This document shows positions 29,786-38,785 of a stretch of 64,000 nucleotides of DNA, one piece after another; position 1 is the stretch's first letter; every line of letters begins with the position of its first letter. Under the pieces are notes generated by a model. That model worked only from the letters and a program-made list of their open reading frames with translations, made no database searches and was not told where the DNA came from. Made by a program: the position numbers and the translations under genes. The stretch spans positions 62,001 to 126,000 of the forward strand of contig CACFPS010000001.1 of the NCBI GenBank assembly GCA_902568235.1, in the 5' to 3' direction. This DNA is from an uncultured Pelagibacteraceae bacterium (lineage in GTDB: Bacteria; Pseudomonadota; Alphaproteobacteria; Pelagibacterales; Pelagibacteraceae).

Positions 29786-30393
29786 TACCCGACAAAATTT
29801 AGCAAAAATTTATAAATTAAATAAGCAAATATAATTAATACAATAGATGCTAAAATTGAAAATTTTAACAATTTTTTTTCTATAATTTTTTTCATCGCTG
29901 GTCCAAAGTTTCCAATTAAAAATGCAATTATAAAAAATCTAGAACCTCTTGTTATTAATGATACAATTATAAAATAGAATAGATTGAAATGAACAAATCC
30001 ACTTGTAATTGTTAGTAACTTAAATGGAACTGGTGAAAATCCAGCAATTGCCAACAATGTCAACCATGCTAGAACTCCCTCTTCTGAAGATATTTTATCT
30101 TTTAAAAAGGAAGTATTATCAAATCCATATATTTCAAATATTTTAATTCCTATTTCATTAAAAAAAACATACCCAATAAGGTATCCCAAACAAGCACCTA
30201 AGACAGATCCAATTGTTGCAATTAAAGCAATTCTTAACCATTGCTCTTTTTTTGCTATAGTCATTGGTATTATAAGAACATCAGGAGGAATTGGGAAAAT
30301 AAAGCTTTCAATAAAAGACACAAATCCCAAAATAGATTTTGACTTTTTGTGACCAGCAAGAATAATTGTTTTATTGTAAAGCTCTTTCAACAT
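29785..30393 (-). CDS. DedA/YqaA-family inner-membrane protein
   Basis: A 202-residue polytopic protein of the SNARE-associated/DedA superfamily, YqaA branch. Features are the FIESFIFPIPPDVLIIPMTIA segment split by prolines, the glycine-rich re-entrant GSVLGACLGYLIGY, and the family arginine/proline loop GFSPVPFKLLTITSGFVHFNL followed by SLITRGSRFFIIAFLIG. DedA proteins are linked to membrane homeostasis and to lipid (undecaprenyl-phosphate) transport in some bacteria; the YqaA role is less defined. It leads the yqaA-dsbB-coq7 series and is divergent from tRNA-Leu. Confidence 0.85.
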   Translation of the reverse strand: MLKELYNKTIILAGHKKSKSILGFVSFIESFIFPIPPDVLIIPMTIAKKEQWLRIALIATIGSVLGACLGYLIGYVFFNEIGIKIFEIYGFDNTSFLKDKISSEEGVLAWLTLLAIAGFSPVPFKLLTITSGFVHFNLFYFIIVSLITRGSRFFIIAFLIGNFGPAMKKIIEKKLLKFSILASIVLIIFAYLIYKFLLNFVG

Positions 30394-30461
30394 ATTTTCT
30401 TTTAATATAATTAGTGTTTTAATACTATTAGTTAAAATATATTAAATTATTATGTATAATA

Positions 30462-30548
30462 GGGCGAATGGCGGAACTGGTAGACGCGTTGGACTCAAAA
30501 TCCAATAGTAGCAATACTGTGAGAGTTCGATTCTCTCTTTGCCCACCA
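30462..30548 (+). tRNA. tRNA-Leu (anticodon CAA)
   Basis: An 87-base class II tRNA. The acceptor arm GGGCGAA (30462-30468) pairs with TTTGCCC (30538-30544), followed by discriminator A and an encoded CCA. The anticodon stem TTGGA/TCCAA encloses the loop CTCAAAA, giving anticodon CAA, which reads UUG. The D arm has the GGCGGAACTGGTAGACGCG pattern and the T arm has GTTCGATTC. The long variable arm fits leucine. It sits immediately before the acyl-CoA synthetase gene. Confidence 0.95.
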
Positions 30549-30556
30549 GAAAAATT

Positions 30557-32287
30557 ATGAATTTAAACAAATTAAATAGTTTAGTTGAATTATTTTTTAT
30601 TCAAGCTGATAAACAAGATCAAAAAAGTATTTTTTTACAATGGTTAAATCCAAATAATAAAAAAACTTTTACATGGGAAGAAACAAAAATAAACATATAT
30701 AAGCTTTCTAAAATCATTAAAGAAAATATAAAAGAAGGTGATAGATGTCTTTTAGTTTCCGAAAACAGACCAGAATGGTTTATTTCTGATTTAGCTATCA
30801 TGTTATCTGGTGGTATTACTGTACCAGCCTATACAACTTATACGGATGAGGATTATAAGTATTTAATTGAAGATTGTGAACCTAGCTTAGTTATAGTTTC
30901 AAATAATGAAATGTTAAAAAAATTAAGCAATACTATTAATGAAAAAGAATTTATTAAAAAAGTTATTACATTAGACGAAGTCAATAAAGTAATTAATAAT
31001 TTAAATTTAATTGGCAAAAAAAAATATTTAGACTTTAGTACAATATTAAAAAATAATTTATTAGAAGAAGATAAAATCCAAAATAATAATTTAAAAAGAA
31101 CTTCGCCTGCTTGTATAATTTATACTTCAGGAACTGGTGGAAATCCAAAAGGAGTAATCTTGAGTCATGGTGGTATTTTAAATAATCTTGTTGGAGCTTG
31201 TGAAATTATGAAACCATTGTTTAATTCGAGGCCAGTATTTTTAACTTGGCTCCCTCTTTCTCATTCCTATGAACACTGTGTACAATTTGCTCAGATAGCA
31301 GTTGGAGCAAAAGTTTTTTATGCCGAAAAAATAGAAAAACTTTTAGAAAATATTTCTGAGGCAAAACCCACAATTATGACAGCCGTTCCAAGATTTTATC
31401 AAAATCTTTATAATAAAATTAATATCAACCTAAAAAAACAAACAGGTTTTAAAGCTAAATTAATTGATGCCACTCTTCGATTGGGTAAGAAAAAATTATT
31501 AAATCAAAAAATGACCTTTTCTGAAAAATTATTAAATTCAATAGTTGAGGTATTAGTTAGAAAAAAAATAAAAAAACAATTTGGTGGAAATTTAAAAGCT
31601 TTTGTTTCTGGTGGAGGTGCTCTAGACAAAGAAATAGGAGAGTTTATGAATTCTATTGGATTGCCTACACTTCAAGGTTATGGTTTAACAGAAACATCGC
31701 CAGTAGTAAGTTGCAATCCTATACATAAGATAAAAGTAGAAACTGTCGGTCCTCCTTTTAAAGGAAACCAAGTTAAAATTGCTGATGATGGAGAAATTTT
31801 AGTTAAAGGTGAAAATGTAATGTTAGGATATTGGAACAAAAAAGAAGAAACCGATAAAGTAATTATTGATGGATGGCTTCATACAGGCGATATAGGAGAA
31901 ATAGATCCAGAGGATGGTTATTTAAAAATTACTGACAGAAAAAAAGATATTATTGTAAGTGCGGGGGGAGATAATATTTCACCAGCTAAAATTGAAAATA
32001 TGATTACAAATGAGCCAGAAATTGATCAATGTATGGTTTATGGAGATAAAAAAAATTATTTGGTTGCTTTAATAGTACCTCATAAAGATTTTTTAAAAGA
32101 AAAAGAAAAAATTAATAATATAATTGAGAAAATAAATAAAAAATTAACTTTACTAGAAAAAATTAAAAAAATTCAATTAATAGACGAAAATTTTTCTATA
32201 GAAAATGGTTTAATGACACCAACAATGAAAGTAAAAAGAAAAAAAGTTACAGAAAAATATAAAAATCAATTAGAAAAACTTTATTAA
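30557..32287 (+). CDS. Long-chain acyl-CoA synthetase (AMP-forming)
   Basis: A 576-residue ANL-superfamily enzyme that activates fatty acids to acyl-CoA via an acyl-adenylate. The P-loop-like motif is IIYTSGTGGNPKGVILSHGG (usually TSGTTG; here TSGTGG). The ATP site follows in GYGLTETSPVVS, GWLHTGDIGE, TDRKKDIIVSAGGDNISPAKIEN and the catalytic C-terminal lysine in TPTMKVKRK. The layout resembles FAA1/FadD15-type long-chain synthetases rather than FadD. Start ATG 30557 is 9 bases after tRNA-Leu; the frame is open six codons into the tRNA, which is not coding. Confidence 0.9.
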   Translation: MNLNKLNSLVELFFIQADKQDQKSIFLQWLNPNNKKTFTWEETKINIYKLSKIIKENIKEGDRCLLVSENRPEWFISDLAIMLSGGITVPAYTTYTDEDYKYLIEDCEPSLVIVSNNEMLKKLSNTINEKEFIKKVITLDEVNKVINNLNLIGKKKYLDFSTILKNNLLEEDKIQNNNLKRTSPACIIYTSGTGGNPKGVILSHGGILNNLVGACEIMKPLFNSRPVFLTWLPLSHSYEHCVQFAQIAVGAKVFYAEKIEKLLENISEAKPTIMTAVPRFYQNLYNKININLKKQTGFKAKLIDATLRLGKKKLLNQKMTFSEKLLNSIVEVLVRKKIKKQFGGNLKAFVSGGGALDKEIGEFMNSIGLPTLQGYGLTETSPVVSCNPIHKIKVETVGPPFKGNQVKIADDGEILVKGENVMLGYWNKKEETDKVIIDGWLHTGDIGEIDPEDGYLKITDRKKDIIVSAGGDNISPAKIENMITNEPEIDQCMVYGDKKNYLVALIVPHKDFLKEKEKINNIIEKINKKLTLLEKIKKIQLIDENFSIENGLMTPTMKVKRKKVTEKYKNQLEKLY

Positions 32288-32395
32288 TTTAATTTTATAA
32301 ATCAGTTTATTAATCGCAATTTACTTAACTTTTTTTTGTATTATAAAAAAATAAAAAAATAATTTTTTTTTAAAAAATTAATAAAAATTATATGT

Positions 32396-32455
32396 TTGAC
32401 ATAACTATTCAAAAAAAATAAAAAAAGATAACTAAACGAATCAAAAAGATTCGTT
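32396..32455 (+). promoter_or_regulatory. Promoter and leader hairpin of the polycationic peptide gene
   Basis: A consensus -35 TTGACA (32396-32401) is followed 17 bases later by the weak -10 TAAAAA (32419-32424). Downstream, AACGAATC (32435-32442) and GATTCGTT (32448-32455) form a perfect 8-bp hairpin with an A5 loop in the would-be leader. A strong Shine-Dalgarno GGGAG lies at 32466-32470. The upstream gap 32288-32476 contains only this and very A/T-rich sequence. Confidence 0.5.
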
Positions 32456-32476
32456 AATAAAAAAAGGGAGCTAAAG

Positions 32477-32560
32477 ATGGCTAAAAGAAGAAAAAAAGCT
32501 GCTAAAAAGAAAACTAAGAAAAAAGCTAAGAAAAAAGCTAAGAAAAGAAGAAGAAGATAA
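32477..32560 (+). CDS. 27-residue lysine/arginine-rich peptide
   Basis: ATG 32477 with GGGAG seven bases upstream opens a 27-residue frame ending at TAA 32558-32560. Apart from the start Met, the peptide consists only of K, R, A and T. It begins MAKRRKKAAKKKTKKK, has repeated KKKA units and ends in four arginines, resembling the tails of histone H1-like or AlgP-type bacterial proteins. No acidic residue is present. It is framed by its own promoter-like element, a leader hairpin and a strong terminator, so it is a stand-alone gene. Likely binds DNA or RNA, which is inference from charge alone. Confidence 0.75.
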   Translation: MAKRRKKAAKKKTKKKAKKKAKKRRRR

Positions 32561-32583
32561 ATTAGTATTCTTTTTAATTGATT

Positions 32584-32622
32584 ACGCTTCTCATGGCGCT
32601 TGCGTGGGAAGCGTTTTTTTTT
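32584..32622 (+). terminator. Strong intrinsic terminator after the basic peptide gene
   Basis: Bases 32584-32595 pair with 32603-32614 (ACGCTTCTCATG with a complementary arm, including two G-T pairs) around a 7-base loop, followed by nine T (32614-32622). It lies 24 bases after the peptide stop, and its T tract touches the convergent carD stop at 32621-32623. No matching T tract is present on the minus strand, so it serves only the plus-strand gene. Confidence 0.9.
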
Positions 32623-33484
32623 ACTGAGTTATCTCTTCTTCTTGTATATTTTTCTCAGTTGGATTAACAACAGTTTTTTGTATTTGTTTTTCTAAATTTC
32701 TCTTTAAGGCTTTATCAAGTTTTTTTTGTGCATCCTCTAATGAAGATTCCATAACTATTTGAGTTTCAGTCAATAATCTTTCATAAGCTTTTTCAAATAA
32801 TTGTCTTTCACTATAAGATTGGTCTATCATTAAATCATCACCTTTATTTAAATCTCTTACAACTTCGCCTAAATCATAAATTTTTCCTGAGGAAATTTTA
32901 GCCTCATATTCTTGGGCTCGTCTACTCCACATGGATCTCTTAATTTTTGGCTTACCTTTTAATATACTTATACATTTATTTATTTGGTTAATTGTTGCTA
33001 AAGGTCTTAAATGAGATTGTTTATTTATTGGCACCATGCCATTTGCTTTATCTTTTTCAAATTTTAATATGTAAGCCTCTACTTCTATACCACCAATATT
33101 AATTTTTTTAAATTCTATAATTTGGCCAACACCGTGCTTTGGGTAGACAACATAATCTTTAACTTTATAAATTTTTTTTTCTGTTTCTTGTTTTTTAACT
33201 TTCTTAATTTCTGGTTTTTGTTCATTATTTTTTGATATTCTTAAAGAATTTGAGTTTACATCAATATCTGTTTTTTCTACTTTTTTGCTTTTTTGATTAG
33301 TCTTTTTTTTTAATACTTTTATTTTTTTTTGTTTATTTTTTTTTTTAATTAATTTTAATTTAATTTTACTAGTAATTTTTTTTACTTTAGGTTTAGCTTT
33401 TGCAGCTTTCTTCTTTTTCGCAATATTTTTTTTTTTAAAGGTTTTCTTTAAAGTATTTATCAAACTTATCTTTTTCATTTTCAT
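32621..33484 (-). CDS. carD: CarD/CdnL-family transcription regulator with long lysine-rich N-terminus
   Basis: CarD-family proteins bind the RNA polymerase beta subunit and stabilise promoter open complexes, notably at rRNA genes. The conserved CarD_CdnL_TRCF domain starts near residue 107 with [17 protein letters not shown]. It is followed by the helical DNA-binding part ([29 protein letters not shown]). The first ~100 residues are extremely lysine-rich and low-complexity, an extension not seen in typical ~170-residue family members. ATG 33484 (or 33478) lies 50 bases inside fdxA; no other good start exists before the domain. Neighbour fdxA is usual. Confidence 0.88.
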   Translation of the reverse strand: MKMKKISLINTLKKTFKKKNIAKKKKAAKAKPKVKKITSKIKLKLIKKKNKQKKIKVLKKKTNQKSKKVEKTDIDVNSNSLRISKNNEQKPEIKKVKKQETEKKIYKVKDYVVYPKHGVGQIIEFKKINIGGIEVEAYILKFEKDKANGMVPINKQSHLRPLATINQINKCISILKGKPKIKRSMWSRRAQEYEAKISSGKIYDLGEVVRDLNKGDDLMIDQSYSERQLFEKAYERLLTETQIVMESSLEDAQKKLDKALKRNLEKQIQKTVVNPTEKNIQEEEITQ

Positions 33485-33761
33485 ACTTCTTGTGATCCGA
33501 AGGTGGATCTTTTTTTTCAGTAATATTTGGCCAAAGCTCTGAGTATTTTGTATTTATTTCTAACCACTTTTCACTACCAGCTTCTATATCTGAAACTATA
33601 GCGTTTACTGGACACTCAGGCTCGCAAACGCCACAATCTATACACTCATCAGGTTTAATTACAAGCATATTTTTTCCTTCATAAAAACAGTCTACTGGGC
33701 AAACTTCTACACAATCAGTTAGTTTACACTTAATGCATTTATCGTTAACTAAATATGTCAC
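33435..33761 (-). CDS. fdxA: 7Fe ferredoxin (3Fe-4S/4Fe-4S), FdxA type
   Basis: A 108-residue low-potential electron carrier. Cluster motifs are [18 protein letters not shown] (with the broken spacing that gives a 3Fe-4S cluster) and [16 protein letters not shown] (4Fe-4S). A C-terminal extension with [16 protein letters not shown] matches FdxA proteins of alpha- and gammaproteobacteria. It lies between the TerB-like gene (4-base overlap) and carD (50-base overlap), an order close to the ferredoxin-carD pair common in alphaproteobacteria. Redox partners are not evident here. Confidence 0.94.
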   Translation of the reverse strand: MTYLVNDKCIKCKLTDCVEVCPVDCFYEGKNMLVIKPDECIDCGVCEPECPVNAIVSDIEAGSEKWLEINTKYSELWPNITEKKDPPSDHKKYENEKDKFDKYFKENL

Positions 33762-34183
33762 AATAATTTTGATTTTACTTTTTCTTTTATGTCCCCTACC
33801 ACTTTGTTGTCTAGATACAATAAGCCAGATAATCTTCTCATTAAATTTGTTTCATACATATCTGCATTTTTGTCTGAATATATAATATTCCATAATGCTT
33901 CTATTATGACTTTTTTTTTATTTTCATTTATATTTTTTACTTGTTTTGTAAAATCAAGGATTTGATTTGAATCCTTTTCATTTTCTTCAGCTTCATTAAT
34001 TATATTATCAATATTTTCCTTATCTGCTCCCATTTCAATTAGAGAATCTTTTATAATTTTTTTCTCTTTTTCGCTAAATTTTTCGTCAATTTTTGCTGAA
34101 TGTATTAATAATGAAGCTACAGCAATTAAAGATAAACTATTTTTATTATCCTTTTTTTCATTTTTTTTAAATAAATTAAACAT
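33758..34183 (-). CDS. TerB-like (tellurite-resistance TerB family) protein
   Basis: A 141-residue, mostly helical protein fitting the TerB/DjlA-N fold. [31 protein letters not shown] and [31 protein letters not shown] carry the family's paired acidic metal-binding stretches (DEKFSEKE and DKNADMYE). Despite the name the family is widespread and rarely linked to tellurite; its role is unclear. It sits between the helicase (one-base overlap) and ferredoxin genes, where many alphaproteobacteria instead have a small S4-domain RNA-binding protein. Confidence 0.75.
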   Translation of the reverse strand: MFNLFKKNEKKDNKNSLSLIAVASLLIHSAKIDEKFSEKEKKIIKDSLIEMGADKENIDNIINEAEENEKDSNQILDFTKQVKNINENKKKVIIEALWNIIYSDKNADMYETNLMRRLSGLLYLDNKVVGDIKEKVKSKLL

Positions 34184-36666
34184 TATTTTAAGTTCAATTG
34201 GCGTAATACGCCAAAAGGATTATCCGACAAATCTTTTTTTGCCTCTTTATTTTTAAAGCTTTTTTTTAATGGAATATATTTAAAATATATTTCATTTTTT
34301 TTCTTATATGTATTGTAATTCATTTTTTTGAGAAGTTTTACAAAATTTTCTTTTGTACAACCTAGAAGGTTTAACATCTCAGGAACAATTTTTAAATCTT
34401 TTTCGTTATTTCTACTTAAATTTAATATCATTAAAAAAAGTCTTTCCAATATATCAATTCTTACAAAAAAATTATCAAATTTTTCAAATCCACATAACAA
34501 CATAAAATCTTTATTGGTATATTTTTTTTCTTCAAGAAAATTTAATCCAAATGTGGGAGGTAATAAATTAAGGTTTTTTTCATGAAAACTTTTCCACAAC
34601 AAAATTCTTAAAGAAACAGCATTTGGTTTGAACAGTTTAAATAAAAAAATATGATATCTGCCAAACTTAACACCTATTTTTCTTAATATTTTTCTTTGGT
34701 CTTGATCAATTTTTTTTAGATAAGGCAATACACTTTCTCTTTTCACTACCCCATTATTTTCATATAAATGATAGGATAACGCTCTTAGTTCTGGATTATT
34801 TTCTTTTAAAGTTTTTAATTCAATTAAACTTTCCAATTCTGATCTAATTTTTTCATTTAACCATTTTTGTAAGTATTTGCTCAATTTTAATTTTTCGTTG
34901 TTCTCTATCATTTCATCTATAATTAAGTCTAATTGTGGATTGAGGTAATCAACTCCAGGAATTAGTTTAGCTATTGGGTATTCTTTCCAGTAAATTTTAA
35001 AATCATTTTTTAGTTCAATTAAACCAGTTTCAATTATTTCTTGGACTCTTCTTAAAATTTCAGGACTTACATTTTGTCTTGCTGCTTTTTTCAAAGATTT
35101 TATATCCGAATCTAATGCATCGGCCTTAAGATCAAGATCAAGCTTAAGACCTTTTAAATTACCAATATATTGATCATTAATCATTACCTTTTCATTGTTT
35201 AATATTTCTGTATTAAATTCAATATCTTGTTTTAATCCTTTTGCTAAAACACTTGCTCTTTTATCAATAAAGGTTTTAATGAGTTCTTCATGTAGTTTGT
35301 CTGACAATCTGTCTTCAAGATATTTTGTTCTTTCAATCCAATAATCTTGATTTTCTACCCAGTTCGCTTTATTTGAAACATATGACCAAGTTCTTACATT
35401 TGCAATTCTATTTGAAATTGAATCAACATTGCCATCCAAATTATCTAAAGATGATAGTTGTTCTTTCATATAATAATTAGGTATTTTTTTATCTTTTCCA
35501 ATCAAAAAGTTAAAAACTTTTCCAACAACTTCTATGTGATTTCCGTATGTCTTTTTAACAAAATCTGGAATTTGACAACACTCCCATAGGATGTTTAGAA
35601 CATTAGAGTTGTCTTCTATAACTAAATTTTCTGAATCTTTTAGAAAATATTTAAGCACTTTTTCATCTTCACACTCGCCTACTCTTTTAAGCCAATCTTT
35701 ATTAGGCCTTTCGTCTAAAGATTTTAATAAATTAATTTTGTTATTAAAAATTAGTTTAGAATTTCTCCAGTAAATACTTTGTATTTCGGGAAACTTATGA
35801 TTTTCTAAAGCTTCAATTTCTTCTGGGTTAATTTTATCACAATCGCCAGTAATTCCGAACAATCCATCATTTAAATATCTTCCTGCTCTGCCAGCTATTT
35901 GACCAATTTCTGATATATTTAACCTTCTAAGTTTTCTTCCATCAAATTTTTTAATGTTTGAAAAATAAACTTGATCCAAATCCATATTTATTCCCATCCC
36001 TATTGCATCTGTTGCAACTAAAAAATCTACATCTCCTGATTGATATATGTTTACCTGAGAATTCCTTGTTTTGGGACTTAGAGATCCCATCACAATAGCG
36101 GCCCCACCTTTTTGTCTTCTAATTAATTCTGCAATTGCATAAACTTCTTCAGTTGAAAATGCAATTATTACACTTTTTCTCTCTATTCTTGAAATTTTTT
36201 TATGACCTCCATAGGATAAATTAGATAACCTTTCTTTATTTATGAATTCAATATCATCATCTAATTTTTTAATTATATTTTTGATAGTATTTGAGCCCAT
36301 TAACATAGTGAGTTTTTCACCTCTTAAATTTAAAAGTCTTTCAGTAAAAATATGACCTCTCTCATGATCATTACACATCTGTATTTCATCAATTCCAACA
36401 AAATCTAATTTCTTGTCTATCGGCATAGATTCAACAGTACAAAGAAAATATTTTGCGTCTAATGGTATAATTTTTTCTTCACCTGTGATTAGTGCAACTT
36501 TAGAGGAGTCAATTCTATTAATTATTTTGTCATAAACTTCTCGAGCTAGTAATCTTAAGGGAAATCCTATCATGCCAGACTCAAATGAAAGCATGGTCTC
36601 AATTGCTAAAAATGTTTTTCCAGTATTTGTTGGACCAAGGACTGCTGTAATTTTATTTTTTATCAT
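34183..36666 (-). CDS. SUV3-type ATP-dependent RNA/DNA helicase
   Basis: An 827-residue superfamily 2 helicase similar to mitochondrial SUV3, the degradosome RNA helicase. Motif I is GPTNTGKTFLAIETML, motif Ia GFPLRLLAREVYDKI, motif II VGIDEIQMCNDHERGHIFTERLL (DEIQ). The C-terminal RecA-like lobe has VMGSLSPKTRNSQVNIY, DFLVATDAIGMGINMDLD and QIAGRAGRY. The long C-terminal region is helical and lacks other known motifs. It likely unwinds structured RNA for turnover, with PNPase as the plausible partner (inference). It heads the helicase-terB-fdxA-carD series. Confidence 0.9.
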   Translation of the reverse strand: MIKNKITAVLGPTNTGKTFLAIETMLSFESGMIGFPLRLLAREVYDKIINRIDSSKVALITGEEKIIPLDAKYFLCTVESMPIDKKLDFVGIDEIQMCNDHERGHIFTERLLNLRGEKLTMLMGSNTIKNIIKKLDDDIEFINKERLSNLSYGGHKKISRIERKSVIIAFSTEEVYAIAELIRRQKGGAAIVMGSLSPKTRNSQVNIYQSGDVDFLVATDAIGMGINMDLDQVYFSNIKKFDGRKLRRLNISEIGQIAGRAGRYLNDGLFGITGDCDKINPEEIEALENHKFPEIQSIYWRNSKLIFNNKINLLKSLDERPNKDWLKRVGECEDEKVLKYFLKDSENLVIEDNSNVLNILWECCQIPDFVKKTYGNHIEVVGKVFNFLIGKDKKIPNYYMKEQLSSLDNLDGNVDSISNRIANVRTWSYVSNKANWVENQDYWIERTKYLEDRLSDKLHEELIKTFIDKRASVLAKGLKQDIEFNTEILNNEKVMINDQYIGNLKGLKLDLDLKADALDSDIKSLKKAARQNVSPEILRRVQEIIETGLIELKNDFKIYWKEYPIAKLIPGVDYLNPQLDLIIDEMIENNEKLKLSKYLQKWLNEKIRSELESLIELKTLKENNPELRALSYHLYENNGVVKRESVLPYLKKIDQDQRKILRKIGVKFGRYHIFLFKLFKPNAVSLRILLWKSFHEKNLNLLPPTFGLNFLEEKKYTNKDFMLLCGFEKFDNFFVRIDILERLFLMILNLSRNNEKDLKIVPEMLNLLGCTKENFVKLLKKMNYNTYKKKNEIYFKYIPLKKSFKNKEAKKDLSDNPFGVLRQLNLK

Positions 36667-36794
36667 CTCTACTTTTAGTATGATCTTTTTTTTACCTACT
36701 ATATTTTGTTACCCGAAAAGAACAAAAATAGTCTAAAACAAGTCCGAATCGGAGGGGAAAAAGTTCTCATTCTTCAATATTTATTGTTTAAAGG

Positions 36795-36824
36795 TTATCA
36801 TAATTTTGAAAAATTCAATATAAT
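36795..36824 (+). promoter_or_regulatory. Candidate acetoacetyl-CoA synthetase promoter (possibly leaderless mRNA)
   Basis: TTATCA (36795-36800) and a perfect TATAAT (36819-36824) are 18 bases apart. The -10 ends 5 bases before the ATG at 36830, so transcription would begin at about the start codon. No Shine-Dalgarno is present. The rest of the 163-base gap (36667-36829) holds only a small GC palindrome, TCCGAATCGGA, at 36743-36753. Confidence 0.4.
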
Positions 36825-36829
36825 TTTTT

Positions 36830-38785
36830 ATGTCTCAGAAATTATGGGAAGCTAACCTGTCTGTAAAGAAAAAATCAAATTTATATAAATTTGAAAAATT
36901 TTTATCAAAAAAATTTAGTTATAAAGTTTCAAAAAATTACAAAAAATTATTTAATTGGAGTATAAAAAATCTTCATTTATTTTGGAGTTCAATTTGGGAT
37001 TATACAAATGTTAAAGGAAAAAAAATTGATAAGTTTATTTTCACAAAAGAATTCATAAAAAATAAATTTTTTGTAAATTCAAAATTAAATTTTGCTGAAA
37101 ACTTAATATCAAAAAATGATAATTCTAAAGCAATTACTTTTATTAGTGAGACGGGTTTTAGAGAAATAAGAACTTGGGAAGAGTTATATTTTAACACTTC
37201 TAAGTTTATTAATTTTTTCAGGCAAAACAAAATTTTAGAAAAAGATAGAATAGTAGCTTATACCGCTAATCAAATTGAAACTGTTGAGTGTTTTTTAGCC
37301 TCTTCTGCAATTGGTGCAATATGGTCTTCGTGTTCACCAGATTTTGGAACTCTAGGTTTGGTGGAAAGATTTTCTCAAATTAAACCAAAAATATTGATAA
37401 TCACTGATAGATATTACTATAATGGTAAAGAAATAAATGTATTAAAAAGACTTCCATATATTTTAAAGAAAATAAAATCAATTAAAACTGTTCTAATAAT
37501 AAATTATCCTGGTAAAAAATATTTAAAATATAGAAAAATAAACGGGATAAAAATATTTAATTTAAATCAAATAAAAAAAATTAAAAAAAATAAAATAAAA
37601 TTTAAAAAATTTGATTTTGATCATGAATTGGCAATTTTATATTCAAGTGGCACTACTGGCAAACCAAAATGTATTTGTCATCGTGCAGGAGGAGTTTTAT
37701 TACAACATTTAAAAGAACATCAATTACATTGCGAAGTTAAACCTGGAGATAATGTTTTTTACTTTACTACTTGTGGATGGATGATGTGGAATTGGCTTTT
37801 AACTTTTCTTGCATCTAAGGCATCAATTGTTTTATTTGATGGTTTTCCAATGTATAGAAAAAAAGATTTACTTTTTAAAATTGCAGCCAAAGAAAAAATT
37901 ACTCTTTTTGGTATAAGTGCAAAATATATTGATCAATTAAGAAAACTAAATGTTAAGATCAAATCAATACATAAACTAAATAAACTTAAAATAATTTGTT
38001 CAACGGGCTCTCCTCTCTCTAATGATGGGTTTCAATATGTATACAATAAAATAAAAAAAAATGTTCATTTAGCATCTATAGCAGGAGGCACAGATTTGGT
38101 TTCTTGTTTTGTTTTAGGAAATATTTATTCACCAGTTTATAAAGGTCAAATTCAAAATAATGGATTGGGAATGAACGCAGACGTTTTTTCAGAAAATGGA
38201 AAATCATTAATAAATAAAAAAGGAGAACTAGTTTGCAAATCACCATTTCCATCTATGCCAAAATTATTTTGGAATGACAAAAATAATAAGAAATATAAAA
38301 ATGCTTATTTTAAAAAATTTAAAAATGTATGGCATCACGGTGATTATGCTGAAAGAAAGAAAAATGGTGGATACATCATATATGGAAGATCTGATGCAAC
38401 ATTGAATCCCGGAGGTGTAAGGCTTGGAACAGCCGAAATTTATTCAGTTGTAGAAAAATTTAAAAATATTAAAGAGTCCATAGTTGTTGGCCAAACTTGG
38501 GATAATGATGTTAGAATTATATTATTTTTAGTATTAAATAAACCTAACTCAATTGATGATAATTTTATTAAAAAACTAAAAAAAACTATAAGATCAGAAG
38601 CTTCACCGAGACATGTTCCCACAAAAATTATAGAAGTTACTGATATTCCTAGAACAAAGAATGGTAAAATAGTAGAGTTGGCCGTTAAAAATATAATTGA
38701 AGGAAATAAGATTAAAAATATTCAAGCTTTGGCTAATCCAGAAATTCTACAGGAATATAAAAATATTAAAGAATTAAATCAATAA
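36830..38785 (+). CDS. Acetoacetyl-CoA synthetase (acetoacetate-CoA ligase)
   Basis: A 651-residue ANL enzyme that activates acetoacetate to acetoacetyl-CoA. The start LWEANLSVKKKSNLYKFEKFL and NLHLFWSSIWDYTNVKG match acetoacetyl-CoA synthetases. The P-loop is ILYSSGTTGKPKCICHRAGG, followed by the family-specific LKEHQLHCEVKPGD and TTCGWMMWNWLL, GDYAERKKNGGYIIYGRSDATLNPGG and the catalytic lysine in PRTKNGKIVELAVK. It would feed ketone-body or polyhydroxybutyrate-type carbon into acetyl-CoA. Stop and next start overlap by one base (ATAATGA). Confidence 0.93.
   Translation: MSQKLWEANLSVKKKSNLYKFEKFLSKKFSYKVSKNYKKLFNWSIKNLHLFWSSIWDYTNVKGKKIDKFIFTKEFIKNKFFVNSKLNFAENLISKNDNSKAITFISETGFREIRTWEELYFNTSKFINFFRQNKILEKDRIVAYTANQIETVECFLASSAIGAIWSSCSPDFGTLGLVERFSQIKPKILIITDRYYYNGKEINVLKRLPYILKKIKSIKTVLIINYPGKKYLKYRKINGIKIFNLNQIKKIKKNKIKFKKFDFDHELAILYSSGTTGKPKCICHRAGGVLLQHLKEHQLHCEVKPGDNVFYFTTCGWMMWNWLLTFLASKASIVLFDGFPMYRKKDLLFKIAAKEKITLFGISAKYIDQLRKLNVKIKSIHKLNKLKIICSTGSPLSNDGFQYVYNKIKKNVHLASIAGGTDLVSCFVLGNIYSPVYKGQIQNNGLGMNADVFSENGKSLINKKGELVCKSPFPSMPKLFWNDKNNKKYKNAYFKKFKNVWHHGDYAERKKNGGYIIYGRSDATLNPGGVRLGTAEIYSVVEKFKNIKESIVVGQTWDNDVRIILFLVLNKPNSIDDNFIKKLKKTIRSEASPRHVPTKIIEVTDIPRTKNGKIVELAVKNIIEGNKIKNIQALANPEILQEYKNIKELNQ

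Noticed and set aside
30455..30460. TATAAT as the tRNA-Leu promoter
   Set aside because: It ends one base before the mature 5' end, so transcription would start inside the tRNA.
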